From Ligula intestinalis (taxonomy: Eukaryota; Platyhelminthes; Cestoda; Diphyllobothriidea; Diphyllobothriidae), in the NCBI GenBank assembly GCA_036362985.1, contig JAYGXS010000008.1, positions 9,609,524-9,673,523 on the forward strand: DNA of 64,000 bases. The letters run 5' to 3'. Of the stretch, positions 45,840 to 56,682 are shown in pieces; the first letter of the stretch is position 1; every line of letters begins with the position of its first letter. A program made the translations under genes and the position numbers. The notes beneath the pieces are model-generated. The model saw nothing but the letters and a program-made list of their open reading frames with translations. It was not told the origin of the DNA and made no database searches.

Positions 45840-47630
45840 AAAAGCTTAAATATTTAGTGAACCACTAACCTTATCTCTAGAACTAACCGCCACCACAAGC
45901 TCAGAAGCTTAACAGTAACACCGCGATAACATAAAGCCGACTGGTCAAATTCTAACACCTGTATTGCATGCCTACCTTAATCATATAGGTAACCATGGTC
46001 GTGTAAATTATAGCGTGGTGAAACCGATCAGAACATTTGCGTGGTTTCTAGCATGTGTACCAACTAGAGCCGTTCAAACTTCCGTTTCCATAAAAACAAT
46101 TGTAGTAACGCTCACTGGTCTTGCACGGATGCGTATGTGTGTGTGTTCGACCATCGATTTCCATGAAGTCCAACAAGTGCACCGTCAGGTTGGTACAGAA
46201 TGTGACAGTTTCAGGTGTTAGCTTTAAAGTGATGGAGGACGTAGTTAGCGGCTCCGCACTCTTCACCTTAACCCGCAGTCTCGAAGACTTAACAGGTTCC
46301 AGCGTAGGCTGCTTTCCGCATGCAGGCCTAGACACCGCCTAATTCAGTCTTAAGTGGCAGTAGACTTTGCGCGAGTACTACTACACTATCTACCCTCAGT
46401 CACCCTTAGAAGTTGTGAAGACCAACCCAATGAGGCCGAGACTGATACGGTTTCTACTGTTTCTACTAATACTGACTATCAATGAAGCCGAGTCTTTGTA
46501 GTACTGGTACTATTTCTGACGCTTACATTTGCCAGAAGTGACGCTGATTTGGAATCAACGCTGAGGCTTATACCTCCTTTGTTCCCAACAAGGAGTAGGT
46601 AATCGGGGTTTATGCTATTTCGAGTAACTACATGCTTAAGACCCTGAGCACATCAGGGCTTGCCTTGTATTCCGCTCTCTCAACTTTATCCTCCCAGGCT
46701 GTGTCCGTTCCAAATAGGAGCTGGACTACGAGGACTAGGATACTGCTGCTTTAAGTACTTGCCTATGCTAAAGTGCTTATTCTAGTAACCATGCTTTACT
46801 AGGCCAGTAAATAGTATACTATAATATAGCCTGTGTGCTTTTTCAGAAGACAGTACGCAGTATGCACTCCCAATTTGTGTTAGGTAAAGTGATTAGCATT
46901 TAGCTAATAATAGACCGTTTGTAAATAAAAGCACGAGTTCTATCATGCCCTTATGTCGTGAAGTTTGTCGTCTATTGACTACCTATAGGTCCACTGCAAC
47001 ATCTATCTGTAACTTTGACTTTACAGGACGTCTGCTCAGGGCGTGTGAATCTAGTTTAAAACTATTCCAAGTAAATAGCCACCTTCAGTTGCTGTCAGGC
47101 CAGAGTTATGTTAACCAAGGCTAGCACGGATGCGTAGAAGTGAGATGGCCGACAAGATGAAGATTCCCAAGTCAAACCTCATGGGCTGTTAGTTTGGCAG
47201 ACTTCACTTAAGCGTACTCGCGACTCAGCAGGCAGAAGCAGAAACTCTTATCTTCAGGCGAATGACAGCCTTTTAAGTTCTTAGTCTCGACGCAAAGTGC
47301 GTGTGTAACGCTTGTGCCAAGCCCAAAAACCGTCACGTGACTGCGCTCCTCTATCGGCACCCGGGAAGCCATTCTCATGTGCCATAGGCTGCTATTGGGC
47401 AAGCAGTTGATCGAGCGGTCAGCGACTCACTCCCGCATGACGTTTATGCATTCACGCCCACACCACGCTAACGAACAGTTGCGCGCGCAGGGCACGGACC
47501 TGCCACGTGTCGGGGCTTCAGATAACCACTGGCTTCCTGGGCGTGAACATTGAAGTGCTCTGAGGAAACTTATGGCTTAGACTCCTACATGTTAGCGCGC
47601 CTCGGCTTTGTCTGCCTGCACATATTCAGT
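45840..47630. other. Inter-unit spacer
   Basis: No exon or recognised mobile element. A ttaagcgtac-type repeat-free, moderately AT-rich stretch. Two acceptor/donor pairs near 46858 and 47028 give lengths not divisible by 3. Confidence 0.35.
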
Positions 47631-47863
47631 AAAGGGCACAGCACCGATTCACCGCGCTGGTGCCAAGCCACCGCGGAGCTAGCGAACGGGCAGTATGAAA
47701 TCCTGTGAGAGTTACTTAGGAATCCCAGTCGACAGTTTTAATGCTTGTTAGTGAACGTACATTCTTTAAAATTTAAAAATGATAAGAACCAATTTCTTGA
47801 AACTGATTTACCTGCATTGCAGCTCACTAACTAATGCACATTTGAACATGCACTTTTTCATAG

Positions 47864-47893
47864 ATCGAAACAGCTAGCTCATCGAAGCAGGAG
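47864..47893 (+). CDS. Micro-exon A, unit 2, shortened to 30 nt
   Basis: The acceptor is actttttcatag and the donor is gtaagg. It reads IETASSSKQE, aligned to unit 1 with an exact 21-base (7-codon) internal deletion that keeps the frame. The partner B exon is missing: the intron after the donor jumps directly to sequence that lies beyond B in unit 1. Confidence 0.6.
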
Positions 47894-48545
47894 GTAAGGC
47901 TTGAAATCTTTTCTGTTATTGCTGATTATTGTGGGTTTACTTTTTTGGATTGGGTGTTTAATGTAAGTCAACGGACCTGATATTGCTCACTTTTGTCGGA
48001 GCCTGGAAAAGCTTCTCGCATGCGTTTCATTCGCGTTTAAATATATCTTAATGCCCGGCACCTATCGAGTTTAAAGAAATAAGAACAGCTAGGAAAGTTA
48101 CACACAGTGCAACTATTCTTTCCTCAATAAACTGATACTGATAAATCTGCAACTTAGTGTTCAAGGAATCACTGCACCTTTATTGGATTCATGCTTACCA
48201 GCTTAGCTTACCGCGATTTAACTTTATAAAAGGCATAATATGCCAGCTATTGGTCAATTAATTATCGATGTTCAAACTTTGTCACGAATTTAGGAGACTG
48301 GCTTTTATATTTGACATTTCGGCCACCAGACGACCACGCAGCGCGTCGCCTCCCGAGGACACCGTAGCAGTATTGAGATCCCTGATATTTGTATTGTCCG
48401 CGAAGTTTCTTAGGGATATTGTTACATATGACGTCCCCGGTGTTTTCTGACATTGCCCTCCGTTAGCCGGGAGTATATCCACGTTGCCCGCGAACCACCA
48501 GCGTCGAGGCCGAGGCTTTGATTTAGGTTCGCGTCAATCAGTTTA

Positions 48546-49010
48546 GCTAAAATTTCGACGATTTTACATATATATCGTAAGAATAAAGAACTTGGTAACT
48601 TCTAGCGCTGGCGGGTTGTTAGCACAAAACATCTTAGTATTCTATCAGGTAATACAAACAACCAGTTAACGGCTGGCTCATAGCAATAATTTTTTTCTCC
48701 CAGTGTGTCACTGACTGAATGTGAAATGATATACGAGTCCTACTTCGCTTCGGAAGTTCTACACAACATTTTCTCACACTATACCTGGGGAGGATTGTGG
48801 TATGAAGGAGATAGAGTGGCAGATTCGGAAAGCTGCTCCTTCGCGCGAGAAGTCAGAATTGCGTTTTAGAAAGCCAGCCAAATTTACACTCATTACAATC
48901 CCGCGAATTGATCACCAGGGGGTTATTTCTGTGGTGCATACTAAAGCAGAACGTTTAAATTATCGGACACCTCTAAAACCAAAAGAGAGGGAACATTAAC
49001 TGATTTCGTG
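48546..49010. repeat. Segment duplicated at 51820-52370
   Basis: Starting at atatatatcgtaagaataaa, through cttctagcgctggcgggttg, gtgtcactgactg and ggcagattcggaaagctgct, it matches the second copy almost throughout. It belongs to the repeated exon-unit DNA. Confidence 0.6.
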
Positions 49011-49223
49011 TGGATGTTTGCACCCATTGAGCAAAGGAGACAGCGCCGCAAACGGGCAGCATGAAATCCAGTGAGAATTACTTTCGAATCGATTGCTGTA
49101 ATGCACGTTAGTAAACGTGAATACATAAAAGTTTGAAACTGATAATAATTAGTTCCTTTAAATTGTTTTGTCTGTATTTTTGCTCACAGAATAGTGCCCA
49201 TTTAAACATGACCTTTTACAAGG

Positions 49224-49274
49224 GTCAAAAAAGCTAGCACCCCGAAGCTGAAATTGAAACTTTCCAAGCAAGAT
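49224..49274 (+). pseudogene. Micro-exon A, unit 3, splice sites damaged
   Basis: The exon body is clearly homologous and open (VKKASTPKLKLKLSKQD), but the AG directly before it has become GG, leaving an AG one base early. The donor is gcaaga (GC, not GT). A GC donor can work, but with the shifted acceptor it would add one base and break the frame. Confidence 0.55.
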
Positions 49275-49429
49275 GCAAGATTAAAAACTTTTTTTATTTT
49301 ATTGCTGATGATTAAAGGTGCACTTCTTTTGAAACACTATTGCCTGTCGTTTTCTCCGCTTAACTGCTAACTTTTCATGGTACTCTTTGCCTGATGTTAC
49401 GTCTTTTCTCCCACCGTTGACCATTCCAG

Positions 49430-49462
49430 ATTGTAGAACTTGAAAACATCGGAACAAAATCT
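49430..49462 (+). CDS. Micro-exon B, unit 3, 33 nt
   Basis: The acceptor is ttgaccattccag and the donor is gtgagc. It reads IVELENIGTKS. It is intact although its A partner is damaged, possible because each exon is symmetric. Confidence 0.7.
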
Positions 49463-50017
49463 GTGAGCACATTGACCTTTTCACCTGCATCGTTAATGTT
49501 GTACATGCCTGCGAAGGTTAACTGAAATCGAAGTGCCCAGAAAGTTTCTCTCGAAAACATTTAAATTTAAATGAGGATTTGGTGGTTAATGAAGGTCAAC
49601 GGATCTGATGTTGCTCACTTGCGTCGGAGCTTCGAAAAGCTCCTTGCCTGCCTAGCATTCGCATTTCAATATCCATTAATATCCGGCAGCTATCGAGTTT
49701 AAGCAGGAAATGGTGTTTCACCAAGTAAACGTTTGAGGGAATGAGAGTAGCTAGGCGAGTTCAACACAGTGCAACTATTCTCCTTCAAAAATATGCAAAT
49801 TAGCATTAAAAGTATCATTGCAGCCTCCCTGAACTCGTGGTTACCGGCGTAGTTTACCGCGATGAACCTTTCTAAAAGGCACAATATGCCTATTATCGGT
49901 CAAATAACTAATAGTTACATCAGTCTACCTAAAATATCAACTTAATTGTTCCTTGACTAGATCGGTGAAACACCTGCATTCATTCATCATATTCCCGATC
50001 ACAACTGACAAAGCAGG

Positions 50018-50165
50018 GGACCCGTGGACTAGAGGCGGTGTCTCAAACAATGACCGAAGGTCCCGGGTTCAAAGCTCGGGGGTGCCAACCCTCGAGATTG
50101 GGTATGACTGGCTGATGACAGCTTATAAGCTTGAAATGGCCATTCCGGTCTTTCTTTGCTTTCTC
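50018..50165 (+). repeat. tRNA-derived SINE-like copy
   Basis: cgtggactagaggcggtgtc and cgggttcaaagctcggg look like a tRNA head with B box; the body is gggtatgactggctgatgac and ggccattccggtctttc. It directly abuts PLE sequence at 50190. Confidence 0.55.
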
Positions 50166-50184
50166 GGATCCACTTCTTGATATA

Positions 50185-51410
50185 TATCACGATGGAGACC
50201 GAGAACGACAATCAACTGCCGTTTCTAGACGTACTCGTGCATCGAAAACCGAATGGGAATCTCAGAACGAAGGTGGATAGGAAGGCCATGAATACGCGCC
50301 AAATCCTGAGTTTCCACAGCAAGCACCCAGCATGCCACAAACGCAGTTGCGTGCGAACGCTGAACAAACGGGCAGAAACACACTGCAGCGAGCCGCATCA
50401 CCGGAAATCAGAAATGCAATACCTCCAACGCCTTTTCATGGCCATCGGTTACCCCCGAAACTTTATCAAACGCGGCAGACAGTCTCGACCGAACCGAAGT
50501 CCAGCAGCCGATCAACCAACAGTATGGCGTGCGCTGCCTTAAATTGCTGGAGTGTTAGAGGCAGTCTCCCGTCTACTGAAACTCCTGGGTGTTGGCATCG
50601 CCCACCGACCAGAGGCAACAGTACGACATGTGATTATGCGCCCGAAGGACCTCCTGCCCCGAGGTGAAGCCGCCAACGTCGTTTGCCGGATCAAATGCGA
50701 TTCGTGTGTGGGTGACTATGTCGGAGAGACGGGGAAGCGACTGCAAACGCGAATGGCAGAACACAACGGAGCAGTAAACAGGATGGACGATCGATCGTTG
50801 GTGGCGGAACACTGCGCGAATTCCAAACACAAATTCTCCTTCCAGAATGCCGAAATTCTGTGTCGAGGAAATGACCGCGTGGTCAGCGAAACAATCGAGG
50901 CCTAGCACATAGGGACGACCTCAATCAACCGTTGTGTTATACTTCCCATAGCCTACCAAGCTCTTCGAACGCATCTTAATGAAAAAATGAGCAAACGATA
51001 CCATAGACGGAACGCGAACCTGCATACTCACGAGCCGAGCTGAGCCACAAGCGGAAGTGGCAATCATCAGCTCAGCCAGTTCATTCGGTCAGTCTGCGAG
51101 TGTGAAACCGGATGGACGCATGAGCGCAAATAGGATTACCGGCCTAGGACGAATTCTTCGATCGATGACAGCTCGCGAGCCGATGGTGAAAACACACGCA
51201 GCTGAGCCACAACCGAAAGTGGCAATCATCAGCTCAGCCAGCTCATCCGGCCAGCCTGCAAGTGTGAAACCGGGTGGACGTAGGGGCATAAGCAGGATTC
51301 CCGGCCTACGAAAACAGCTTCGGTCAATGACGGCTGCACAAACGCGAACACCGGAAGTTGACGGGAGACCCCTTGACTGAGGTTATTACTCTTCACAGGG
51401 CAGGCTGATT
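50185..51410 (+). mobile_element. PLE fragment: RT tail plus GIY-YIG endonuclease
   Basis: Plus-strand frames read METENDNQLPFLDVLVHRK, GNLRTKVDRKAMNTRQIL, HKRSCVRTLNKRAETHC and GYPRNFI (RT C-terminal region). Then, after a frame change, LLGVGIAHRPEATVRHVIMR and a GIY-YIG domain with CDSCVGDYVGETGKRLQTRM, AEHNGAVNR and RVVSETIEA. This is followed by a linker region holding a 162-bp direct tandem repeat (51042 and 51204, AIISSASS..GQ.ASVKP in each). It ends near the hammerhead-like motif at 51494. Frameshifts make it a dead copy. Confidence 0.8.
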
Positions 51411-51493
51411 GAATATTCCGTCTAACCCCCTCCTCCTTCCTCCTGTATTGGTTAAACCCTATTGACTACGACTGCCAACACCTATAAATACCT

Positions 51494-51524
51494 CTGATGA
51501 CGGAAGCCTGTACGCTTTTGAAAC
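51494..51524 (+). ncRNA. Hammerhead-ribozyme-like motif
   Basis: CTGATGA, stem GGAAGC/GCTTTT (four Watson-Crick pairs plus wobbles), GAAAC. It closes the 3' side of the PLE fragment and is followed by cttcaggacgataaaac. Confidence 0.5.
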
Positions 51525-51588
51525 TTCAGGACGATAAAACAATGATTCTCGAGATCGCCTTATCTTCTCATATATATAGATATATATA

Positions 51589-51810
51589 TAGCAGTAAAGG
51601 GGGTATGACAGCGTCTGGGGGTAACTTGATACAGAACTGTTTTGGGCTTATTAGCCTTCATCAGCCAAGCATAACCCTGAACACCAGCTGGTCAGACAAC
51701 ACAAACAAACGCACTCACAGACGGCGCAGTTGGTCCACCACTGGTGCCTATCAGATGGGTCATAAGCACTTCATCAAACCGCACTTCATCAGCGCCCCGC
51801 AACCTGCCAT
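51589..51810. repeat. Dispersed repeat, near-identical to 31415-31650
   Basis: The same 220-base unit flanked on both sides by (TA)n; it lies immediately before the duplicated segment 51820-52370. Confidence 0.65.
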
Positions 51811-51819
51811 ATATATATA

Positions 51820-52370
51820 TATATATATCGTAAGAATAAAGAATGTGATAACTTCTAGTGCTGGCAGTCTGTTAGCACAAAATATTTTAAAATACTATCA
51901 AGTTAAACAAACGTTCAGTAAACAGCTAGCTTATAGCAATACGTTTCTTCCTTCTGTGTGTCACTGTTTGAAAGTTAAATGAGCTACAACCCCTATTTCG
52001 CCTCAGAATTTATACACAACATCTCGCATTATTAAGCAAACCAATACGTTTGAAAAATAATCAAATCAAGCAATTGTATCACTGACTTGAGCCACGATTG
52101 GAACTACGACTGCCATTAACTGCGTCAAAATGTGATACGTAGGAAAGATTGTGGCATGCGGAGGTAATGTGGCAGATTCGGGAAGCTGCTCTTTCACGCA
52201 GAAGGTCCGAATGGCGTATAAGAAAGCAAGCCACATTCCCACTCGTTACAATTCCGTGAAGTGATCACAGGAGGTTCATTTCTGTACTATATACTAAAAT
52301 GGATCTTAAGCTATTCAGGCACCCCTAAAACCGAGAGAAGAAACGTTCACTAATTTTTTATGAATGTCTG
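51820..52370. repeat. Segment duplicated from 48546-49010
   Basis: atcgtaagaataaagaa, cttctagtgctggcag and ggcagattcgggaagctgct run in the same order as at 48.5-49.0 kb. Confidence 0.6.
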
Positions 52371-52424
52371 AGGATTGCGATTGGTTTAGGCAACTAAAAG
52401 TAGGTCATTCGAAGAGTAATAAGG

Positions 52425-52690
52425 TTAACAAGTTTAACCTTGTCTCTGCAACCTTCACGTCCGGTTCGTTGCGAGAATAAAAAGTAATGGTAAAGTCCAG
52501 AGTGATAGGAAGAGTTTATACTGTACAGAAGGATGGGAAGAGATCTGACTCTCGGGCGATTGCAGTCCACTCCCTAGTCAGGTTGGGTCCAAAGTGATAT
52601 CTGGCGGCATTCACCGTATTGAGGTCCTTCTCAAGAGGAATTGAAACCAACCAACTTATTGAGGCTAGTCTACTTACACGGAAATTCCAT
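52425..52690. repeat. Dispersed repeat family D
   Basis: ggttaacaagtttaacc, actgtacagaaggatggga and ttgcagtccactccctagtc match pieces at 5.1 and 54.45 kb. Confidence 0.4.
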
Positions 52691-53034
52691 TGGATGGATT
52701 GAGGTCAAGCCAAAACGGCGAGGCACAGTGCGCATGTCCGACAGCGTCAGTTTGCGCCTTGCATGCCGCGAACTGCCTTCGCGCGAGGTCCTATGCGCGA
52801 AGTGACCTCGTCGGTGGGCGTCACGAGTAAGGAGGCGGTCAGGCTTCAGAGCCATTACTGGTCTTCCAAATGGGCAGCATGACACTTTTCAGGATTTAAC
52901 TAGGAACCCTTGTCAGTAGCTTCGGTGATAGCCAGTCAACGCACATAATTTAAAAGTAGGAATAATATAGGGCCTTGTTCTTTTAAATGTTTTTGTGTGA
53001 TCTTTGGTTCACTGACTAACGTACCCTTCTATAG

Positions 53035-53085
53035 GCCGAAAGAGCAAGCTCCCCAAGGCTGAAATTGAATATTTGCGAACAAGAT
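53035..53085 (+). CDS. Micro-exon A, unit 4, 51 nt
   Basis: The acceptor is tacccttctatag and the donor is gtaaga. It reads AERASSPRLKLNICEQD. Confidence 0.75.
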
Positions 53086-53239
53086 GTAAGACAAAAAAAG
53101 TCCTTCTGTTAATAGTGATGCATGTATGTGCACTCTTTTTGATGTACTGTATCCTATCAGTTTCTCCTCTAAAGGTCTTATCCTACACTGTAAATTTAAC
53201 TTGCTTTTATGTCCTTCCTCCCGCCGTCAGTCATACCAG

Positions 53240-53272
53240 ACTGTGGAATTTGAACACATCGAAATTAAACCA
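53240..53272 (+). CDS. Micro-exon B, unit 4, 33 nt
   Basis: The acceptor is gtcagtcataccag and the donor is gtgagt. It reads TVEFEHIEIKP. Confidence 0.75.
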
Positions 53273-53419
53273 GTGAGTCCATGGGTATTTTCACCTGTAT
53301 TGATTATATTTATCTTTTTGGTGAACGTCCGTCTGACTGCTAACGGAAACGATCTGTTCCGCTCTGCCTTCGATATCGACAGAGGTCCTGATAGCCATGA
53401 CAGCGGGCAGTATTGGCAG

Positions 53420-53600
53420 ATATTATTGCAGGCAAAGATAAGAGAGGGAACTGGAATGCGGCCATTTCTGGCTTATTAGACGTCATCAGCCAGCCATACC
53501 CAGACCCGAGTGGTGCCCCACCCGAGCGTCGCACTGGCAAGCCTGTTGATTGGTGTCGAACGCCCTTACCATTGGGGCACCACGAGCTCGTTGCCTTGCC
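53420..53600 (-). repeat. tRNA-derived SINE-like copy
   Basis: ggcttattagacgtcatcag, ccagccatacccagac and a degraded tRNA-like end (accattggggcaccacgagc). Confidence 0.5.
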
Positions 53601-53636
53601 GGTTTTGGTCGGGGGATACTGACACCCGTTGATGAA

Positions 53637-53850
53637 CATTCATCTGACCGCTAACGGAACTCACCTGTCCCGTCCTGCGTTAGGCCACCACAGAAGTCCT
53701 GGCAGACGTAGCAGCTAGTAGTATAGGTAGATAGGATTGGCGGCAAAGAGACGGGAGGCTGAAATAGCCATGTCTAGCTTATTAGCACTACTGTCTGCCT
53801 CAAGGCCAAAGACAGAGCAGGACCCACGAGTTCCGTTAGCGGTCGTTGAA
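53637..53850. repeat. Foldback element
   Basis: The left end ctgaccgctaacggaactca and the right end cgagttccgttagcggtcg are inverted, as at 22925-23110. With the SINE copy just before, a composite insertion between units 4 and 5 is formed. Confidence 0.5.
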
Positions 53851-54058
53851 AGTTTATCAAGGAATTGCGATTAGTTTAGCTAACTCGAGCTAGCTTCTCC
53901 TAACGGACAGCATAACAGGATATAACTGGGAACCCTTGTTGGAGCTCCGGAAATTGCCAGACAAGGCACATCATTTAAAATAAGAAACATAATAACAGCC
54001 TTTTTGTTTAACCTTTTTGTGTGAAACTTTGTTCACTGAATAATGTGCCTTTCTACAG

Positions 54059-54109
54059 GCCGAAAAAGCAAGCCCCCGAAGGCTGAAACTGACTATTTCC
54101 GAGCAAGAT
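54059..54109 (+). CDS. Micro-exon A, unit 5, 51 nt
   Basis: The acceptor is tgcctttctacag and the donor is gtaaga. It reads AEKASPRRLKLTISEQD, nearest to unit 4. Confidence 0.75.
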
Positions 54110-54260
54110 GTAAGACAAAAAACTCTTTCTGTTAATACTGAAATGTGTTGGTGCGCTCCTTTTAATTTGTTATATCTTATCAGTTTCTTGTCAATGGCTA
54201 ATTTTACTCTGTAAAATTTACTTGTTCTTGTGTATTTTCTTCCGCTGTCAATCATTCCAG

Positions 54261-54293
54261 GCTGCAGAACTGGAAAACACAGAAACGAAACCA
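54261..54293 (+). CDS. Micro-exon B, unit 5, 33 nt
   Basis: The acceptor is tcaatcattccag and the donor is gtgagt. It reads AAELENTETKP. Confidence 0.75.
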
Positions 54294-54769
54294 GTGAGTG
54301 GAAGGGTTTTTTGTACCTGTATTGATTACCTTTTGTCTGTCTGGAAGTGTGTATCAAGAAGACAAGGCAAACCTCACAGCTGCCATCTTCAGGCCCGATT
54401 TCTTAGGAGAAGTGCAGTCACGGGAGACCCGAGTGGTAGGAACAGTGTGTTCTGTACAGAAGGAGTTGGAGGAAATTGACTCTCGGATAGGTGCAGTTCG
54501 TTCCTTAGTGGGGTGGCCTGGTGTGACCCTGGTGGTAGTCGTACCAGTTAGCCCCCTGTATCAGTTGACTTTGAAGGCGAATGACCACACATTCTCAGTT
54601 CAGTTCAGTTGGGTATCACTAGCCGATGACGCCTAACAAGGCAGTAAAGGCCTTCCTAGTGTCCCCTGTCTTTTTTGGTAATGTCTTTCTGCCTATAACT
54701 CCGATTGTATACAGAATGTACTCTAATACAAGCGAACATCCGTGTCCCAGGAAGCAATTGAGAAGAAGA

Positions 54770-56350
54770 AGAAGACTCGATCGCTGGGACAATATGTTTA
54801 TTCGCCTGACGTTTCGATATCCGTCACGGATTCGTCATCAGAGACATGAGTAGCAGAAAGGTTAAGTATGCACAGACGTTTTGCAGTATTTATAGGACAC
54901 AGTCATTACTGCAAGCATACACCGACAATTAACGTTAATTGCCTTCTTGTGCGTGGACTGCTTGTGGGACGGCACGCGGGCTCTGACCTGTTGAACTTTC
55001 GTCACGGGCGGTGAGCTCGGGCGTGATGATTGCTCGGCCGTCTGGCTTCCCGGTGTTGGCGTACGATGAGGCGGTGGCCTGCCCATTCCTCAAGTGACGG
55101 CTTGCTTTGGCCACATTGAATCTTAGGATTGAATATGGATTGGGCAAATCGTTGCACTTGTTAATGGATTGGGGACCCGTGAACCCTGACTCAAGTAATC
55201 CGCGACTCACACGATTGTCACCTTTTGCGAGAATCTCGGCTGTCTCAACTTTAAATGTGTGGCCGGGTCTTGTCGGATGAGCCGCAACTTGAGAATTGGC
55301 ATCATTTCGCTGCACTGCTGCCATGTGTTTGGCCATTCGCGTCTTCAGAAATCTTCCAGTTTCCTCGACGTAGTTGCTTTGACCGCAATTGCACCAGATC
55401 CTATAAACGACTCCGGACGTTTCTTGCCGTGGCAGGTGTTTTGGCCCCAACTGCAGCAGGCCCTAATTGAAATGCATAGCCGAGTCTCACTGAATGAGCC
55501 ACCCATTGATAATTGGCATCAATTCTTTTCACTACTGCCGCGTGTTCGATAATTCGCGTCTTCAGAAATCTTCCAGTTTCTCACAAGTAGTTGCTTTGTT
55601 CGCAACTGAACCAGATCCCACAGACAACAGCAGCATTTATAAGGTACAGTCATTTCTGCAAACATACAACGGCAATTAACGATAATTGCCTTCTTGCATG
55701 TTGATAGTTTGTTGAACAGCATGCGGGCTCTGACCTACTGAACTTTCCTCACGCGTGGTGGACTCAGGCTTGATGATTGTCCGGCCATCTGGCCCTCCGC
55801 TGTTGGTGTAAGATGACGCGGTAGCTTGTTCTTTGACCAAATTGAGCCTCAGCACCGAATATGGGTTGGGCAATCGTTACACTTGTTTATAGATTGGGGG
55901 CCCGTAAACCATGACTCAAGTAGTTCTCGGCTCACCCGATTGTCACCTCGTGCGAGAATTTCGGCCTCATCAAATTTAAACGTATAGACGGGTCTCGTCG
56001 AACGAGTCGCAACTTGAGAATTGGCATCATTTCGCTGCACTGCTGCCATGTGTTTGGCCATTCGCGTCTTCAGAAATCTTCCAGTTTCCTCGACGTAGTT
56101 GCTTTGACCGCAACTGCACCAGATCCTATAAACGACTCCGGACGTTTCTTGCTGTGGCAGTGGGTCTTTCGGCTTCATTATCTGACGCCTTATGGTTGCC
56201 TCCGGTCTGTGCGCGACTCCAACTCCAATTGGTGCAAGAAGGCGGCCGCCGGCCTACGAGAGGTTTCTGCTACTGTTCTGTGAGTATGTCTCTGATGAAG
56301 TATCCGCGATGGGTGTCGAAACATCAGGCGAATAAAAGTATTGTCCCAGC
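54770..56350 (-). mobile_element. PLE with tandemly repeated GIY-YIG region and inverted hammerhead-like ends
   Basis: The ends are motifs at 54811-54841 (minus; CTGATGA, ATCCG/CGGAT, GAAAC) and 56292-56322 (plus; CTGATGA, ATCC/GGGT, GAAAC). Inside, the minus strand reads two GIY-YIG regions: 56178-55849 (SGVVYRIWCSCGQSNY, then VEETGRFLKTRM) continued by 55873-55676, and 55450-54935 (SGVVYRIWCNCGQSNY, VEETGRFLKTRM, through SINKCNDLPNPYSILRF). A third partial copy lies at about 55470-55640. The usual V-G-E-T-G is V-E-E-T-G in both, so the change preceded the duplication. Confidence 0.75.
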
Positions 56351-56516
56351 GATCGTATATTCCTCTTCTCAATTACTACCTGGGACTCGCCTTTTTGTTT
56401 GCATTGGAACTTTACTACTACCTTCGAAATGTATAAGTGGAAGTTCCTTAAAATCTTTACTGTGCTATGGCTTGTTGAATAAAGCACACATAAACGTGAA
56501 CCTTTCCAAAGGTTAA

Positions 56517-56551
56517 AAAAGCAAGCTCCTCGAGACTGAAGTTGAAAATTC
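56517..56551 (+). pseudogene. Micro-exon A, unit 6, broken
   Basis: Homology to the A exons is clear for about 35 bases (KKASSSRLKLK-like), but the direct AG before the body is changed. The 3' third and the donor are deleted, the sequence passing directly into intron (tagcactgattattgtggg). Confidence 0.55.
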
Positions 56552-56682
56552 CTAGCACTGATTATTGTGGGTGCACTTGTTTAAAAGTAGAGTTTCCTGT
56601 CGATTTCTCTTCTTAACAGTTATTTTTCCCCTGCACACTTTGCCTACCCTTATATCTTTTCTCCCGCCATTGATTATTCCAG

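Noticed and set aside
46858..46894. Acceptor/donor pair enclosing 37 nt
   Set aside because: The length is not divisible by 3 and the donor gtaaag is followed by no similar neighbours, unlike every supported exon.
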